A stretch of DNA of 8,587 bases. It comes from Bacillota bacterium. GTDB taxonomy: Bacteria > Bacillota > Clostridia > Tissierellales > Peptoniphilaceae. The DNA lies in assembly GCA_023443025.1 (NCBI GenBank), contig JAEZWM010000068.1:1-8587 (forward strand). The letters run 5' to 3'. The translations under genes and the position numbers were made by a program. The notes beneath the pieces are model-generated. The model saw only the letters and a list, made by a program, of their open reading frames with translations. It ran no database searches and was not told where the DNA came from. Positions within the stretch are counted from its first letter, which is position 1; every line of letters starts with the position of its first letter. Below are positions 7,701-8,587 of the stretch, piece by piece.

Positions 7701-8587
7701 GCTAAAGACTGGACAAAAAATCAATGTTGGTGAAACATGTACAATTGTTACTCACAATAAGATTGAAGATAATCCAAGGATTGAAGATCAGGATAAGGCT
7801 TTTAATTCTTTTGCATATTCACTTAATGAAGGAGCAACTTTCACTGAGGCTTTGAAAGTTGAAGTATCTGTCTCTTATCCTAAAAAAGATATCCTTATTA
7901 AGAAAGTAAACGCTAATAACGAAAATATTACAATAGCAGATACAGTCTTTGATTTATATAGTCATGAAAATAACCTTTTAAAAGTAGGACTAAAAACAAA
8001 TAGGAATGGAGAATTAATTCTTCGCGATTTATTTGTAGGAAAAACCTACTATCTGGAAGAAAAATCTGTACCATTTCCATATCAGCTAGATAAGGAAAAG
8101 ATTGAGTTCACAGTTTCAGATAGTGAGAAAGAACAAATTATAATTGTTAAAAATGATGTAAAAAGAATTGATATACCGGTGACAAAAGCTTGGGAGAATG
8201 ATAATAATCAGAATAATAATCGACCTGAGAATATAAAAGTAAAATTATTCGCTGATGGAATAGAAACAGAAAAAACACTTACTTTGAGTGAATCAAATAA
8301 CTGGACAGATTCATTTAAAGGATTAGAAGAATATAAAGAAGGAAATAAGATTAATTACACAGTTCAAGAAGTGGGCGTAGAGGACAACACTATTAAACTC
8401 AATGGAAACTGGTATAAAGTGAAAGTAGAAGGCTCAATGAAAGATGGCTTTACAATCACAAACACCAAACAAGATTCATGGACACCAATGATACCGCCAA
8501 CAAGAAATGTGAAGGTAGAGAAAGAATGGTTAGGTAGTGACGGAAAAGCTATGAAAGCTCCAGTAAAATCCATTGAAGTAGAACTTT
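4747..8587 (+). CDS. Large Cna-B-type surface adhesin (3' end outside window)
   Basis: A secreted, probably wall-anchored protein; 1280 codons are visible without a break. Residues 1-29 form a signal peptide (MKKKLL, hydrophobic core, cleavage after AYA). Residues about 30-140 are acidic and Ser/Asn/Glu-rich. Residues about 140-870 match no family I recognise and probably hold the binding head. About 870-1035 resembles a DUF11-type module (GDEIDYRWYFKNNS). About 1048-1137 is SpaA-like, with likely isopeptide Lys1053 and Glu1105. About 1142-1241 is a Cna-B domain (VTKAW, YTVQE, ITNTK) with predicted Lys1147-Asn1239 bond and Glu1208 as catalyst. A linker WTPMIPPTR leads to a second Cna-B repeat (VEKEW) cut by the window edge. 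Cna-B and SpaA domains are stiff, protease-resistant stalk units. More repeats and a sorting signal are expected beyond the edge but not seen. Three cysteines (682, 847, 998) are unusual for this class. The ligand is unknown. Confidence 0.88.
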   Translation, partial: MKKKLLSFLLAFVLLLSSLLPTISSLAYAADTNASLTESSSETDIDATENEKNLNVSNKTEEVNEEIESLNQREGKTSLSEKDKELNHPDEKSSNGETNQDNDYKEILQSNPDSSDPEKDDSMVSDSDDTINFSSEIRYANPSVTSFYGGQMINLYNLVALSGNTTILKEGSYTQISLPKDKFSKPKESDVNTLFDTFKDLSIYETETDYIIKTSYKTLAGGYNAATPLNVSLIPRQTANQSETTIKQEFYNAEGNKLSESFLQVQGKGEIENPSSTTYSSVNIKEKVNEEFIVNAGTNYSFPPNYVNTPTYNYNDPRDRRVSVKIPEGLTLINPDNTWTYDDETDSYYKDIKRDQVSSQSLTATVDLGGLDLSDYPSSSNTKEIKLDYTLSVVENGIIKTDIAPKTWNSRRTFYAPKEAPSSPGAYASINTTRSQTLIDGRYKTLSTDRSVYLPYDESLLSNFRMKFFHRAISYFSFNNSKDENDPKLLIASTQTDVTGYTYPSEIRLNLQTSGLTEEEITNFTAKVEGTKAYGIKYDGSKVLLTDSVPVGFNGEGEYFKFQGSDYKTIEFEYPSGGVLLNDKAEVDKFKYVLATDVIADFREQAVQDLKSKLENNQTPSLSYSENAKGLSSYDDRSRTNYEITYKKLSTDNESATNKSTVSADTDTYKYLNYNEIRRSNCVSVSNGSFFYVGDTVKTYLSYTHTRNGDSFPSINPENANLYYLVPDGLEPIENPEIFSQMRIIRGYQEGYNLVIAKPAETKIPTGTSVVSSMQNNYTLEFKVSNRLDIGSYKIYAGLAIDNNKVEVVDQMQYGILQFDNPSGIWQGITNSVDNRSEIPNRFTDLCSTSFTVYPPLVLSAYKEVKLRTDADSKYASALGTRAKIGDEIDYRWYFKNNSTKAIEKLTIIDVLPYKGDKSIVANQAGEYPSRGSKFTTPLQSIESHEKFDFYYSTDAVKDTLEANKKANWQSNIDDFSKVTMIKAVLKTGQKINVGETCTIVTHNKIEDNPRIEDQDKAFNSFAYSLNEGATFTEALKVEVSVSYPKKDILIKKVNANNENITIADTVFDLYSHENNLLKVGLKTNRNGELILRDLFVGKTYYLEEKSVPFPYQLDKEKIEFTVSDSEKEQIIIVKNDVKRIDIPVTKAWENDNNQNNNRPENIKVKLFADGIETEKTLTLSESNNWTDSFKGLEEYKEGNKINYTVQEVGVEDNTIKLNGNWYKVKVEGSMKDGFTITNTKQDSWTPMIPPTRNVKVEKEWLGSDGKAMKAPVKSIEVEL

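Noticed and set aside
8364..8573. Minus-strand open frame of 69 codons
   Set aside because: Antisense to the Cna-B repeats of the adhesin; no independent support.
1..8587. CRISPR array, tRNA or rRNA genes
   Set aside because: No regularly spaced direct repeats, cloverleaf-like sequence or rRNA signature was seen on either strand.

Overview
The window looks like a piece of accessory DNA from a low-GC Gram-positive bacterium (Bacillota). The sequence is AT-rich. It has strong AGGAGG-type ribosome binding sites, short-loop terminators with T tracts, a sortase sorting signal (IPKTG, hydrophobic stretch, KKKKD tail) and Cna-B/SpaA-type isopeptide domains. The overall style suits anaerobic Gram-positive cocci or streptococci and relatives. 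That is an impression from the sequence, not a taxonomic assignment.

Left part (1-1860), read leftward: a mobilization module. A candidate promoter (1831-1859) leads into a structured leader. The leader contains an imperfect inverted repeat, a perfect 20-bp palindrome (1748-1767), an intrinsic terminator-like hairpin (1704-1736) and a second small inverted repeat (1673-1688). It is followed by mobC (1284-1640) and, after a single base, by a MOBP-type relaxase that runs off the left edge (1-1282). The pair would bind, nick and pilot an oriT during conjugative transfer, so the window probably lies in an integrative conjugative or mobilizable element, or a plasmid derivative. The hairpin between promoter and mobC suggests that transfer-gene expression is attenuated.

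Middle (1861-2274): about 400 bases without a convincing gene, then a rightward promoter candidate and a good ribosome binding site.

Right part (2275-8587), read rightward: two consecutive genes for wall-anchored or secreted surface proteins. The first (2275-4666) encodes a right-handed beta-helix protein with one Cna-B-like domain, a Pro-Asn-Pro-Glu spacer and an IPKTG anchor. It is a pseudogene: the reading frame breaks near the signal peptide, shifts again near 2817-2820, and is interrupted by two in-frame TAA codons (4175 and 4343). A strong terminator follows. The second (4747 to the right edge) is intact as far as visible (1280 codons). It is a large adhesin-like protein with a signal peptide, an acidic Ser/Asn-rich segment, a long unrecognised stalk or head region, a DUF11-like module, a SpaA-like domain and at least two Cna-B repeats. 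The layout, mobilization genes next to surface adhesins, fits adhesins carried as cargo on a mobile element; that link is inference.
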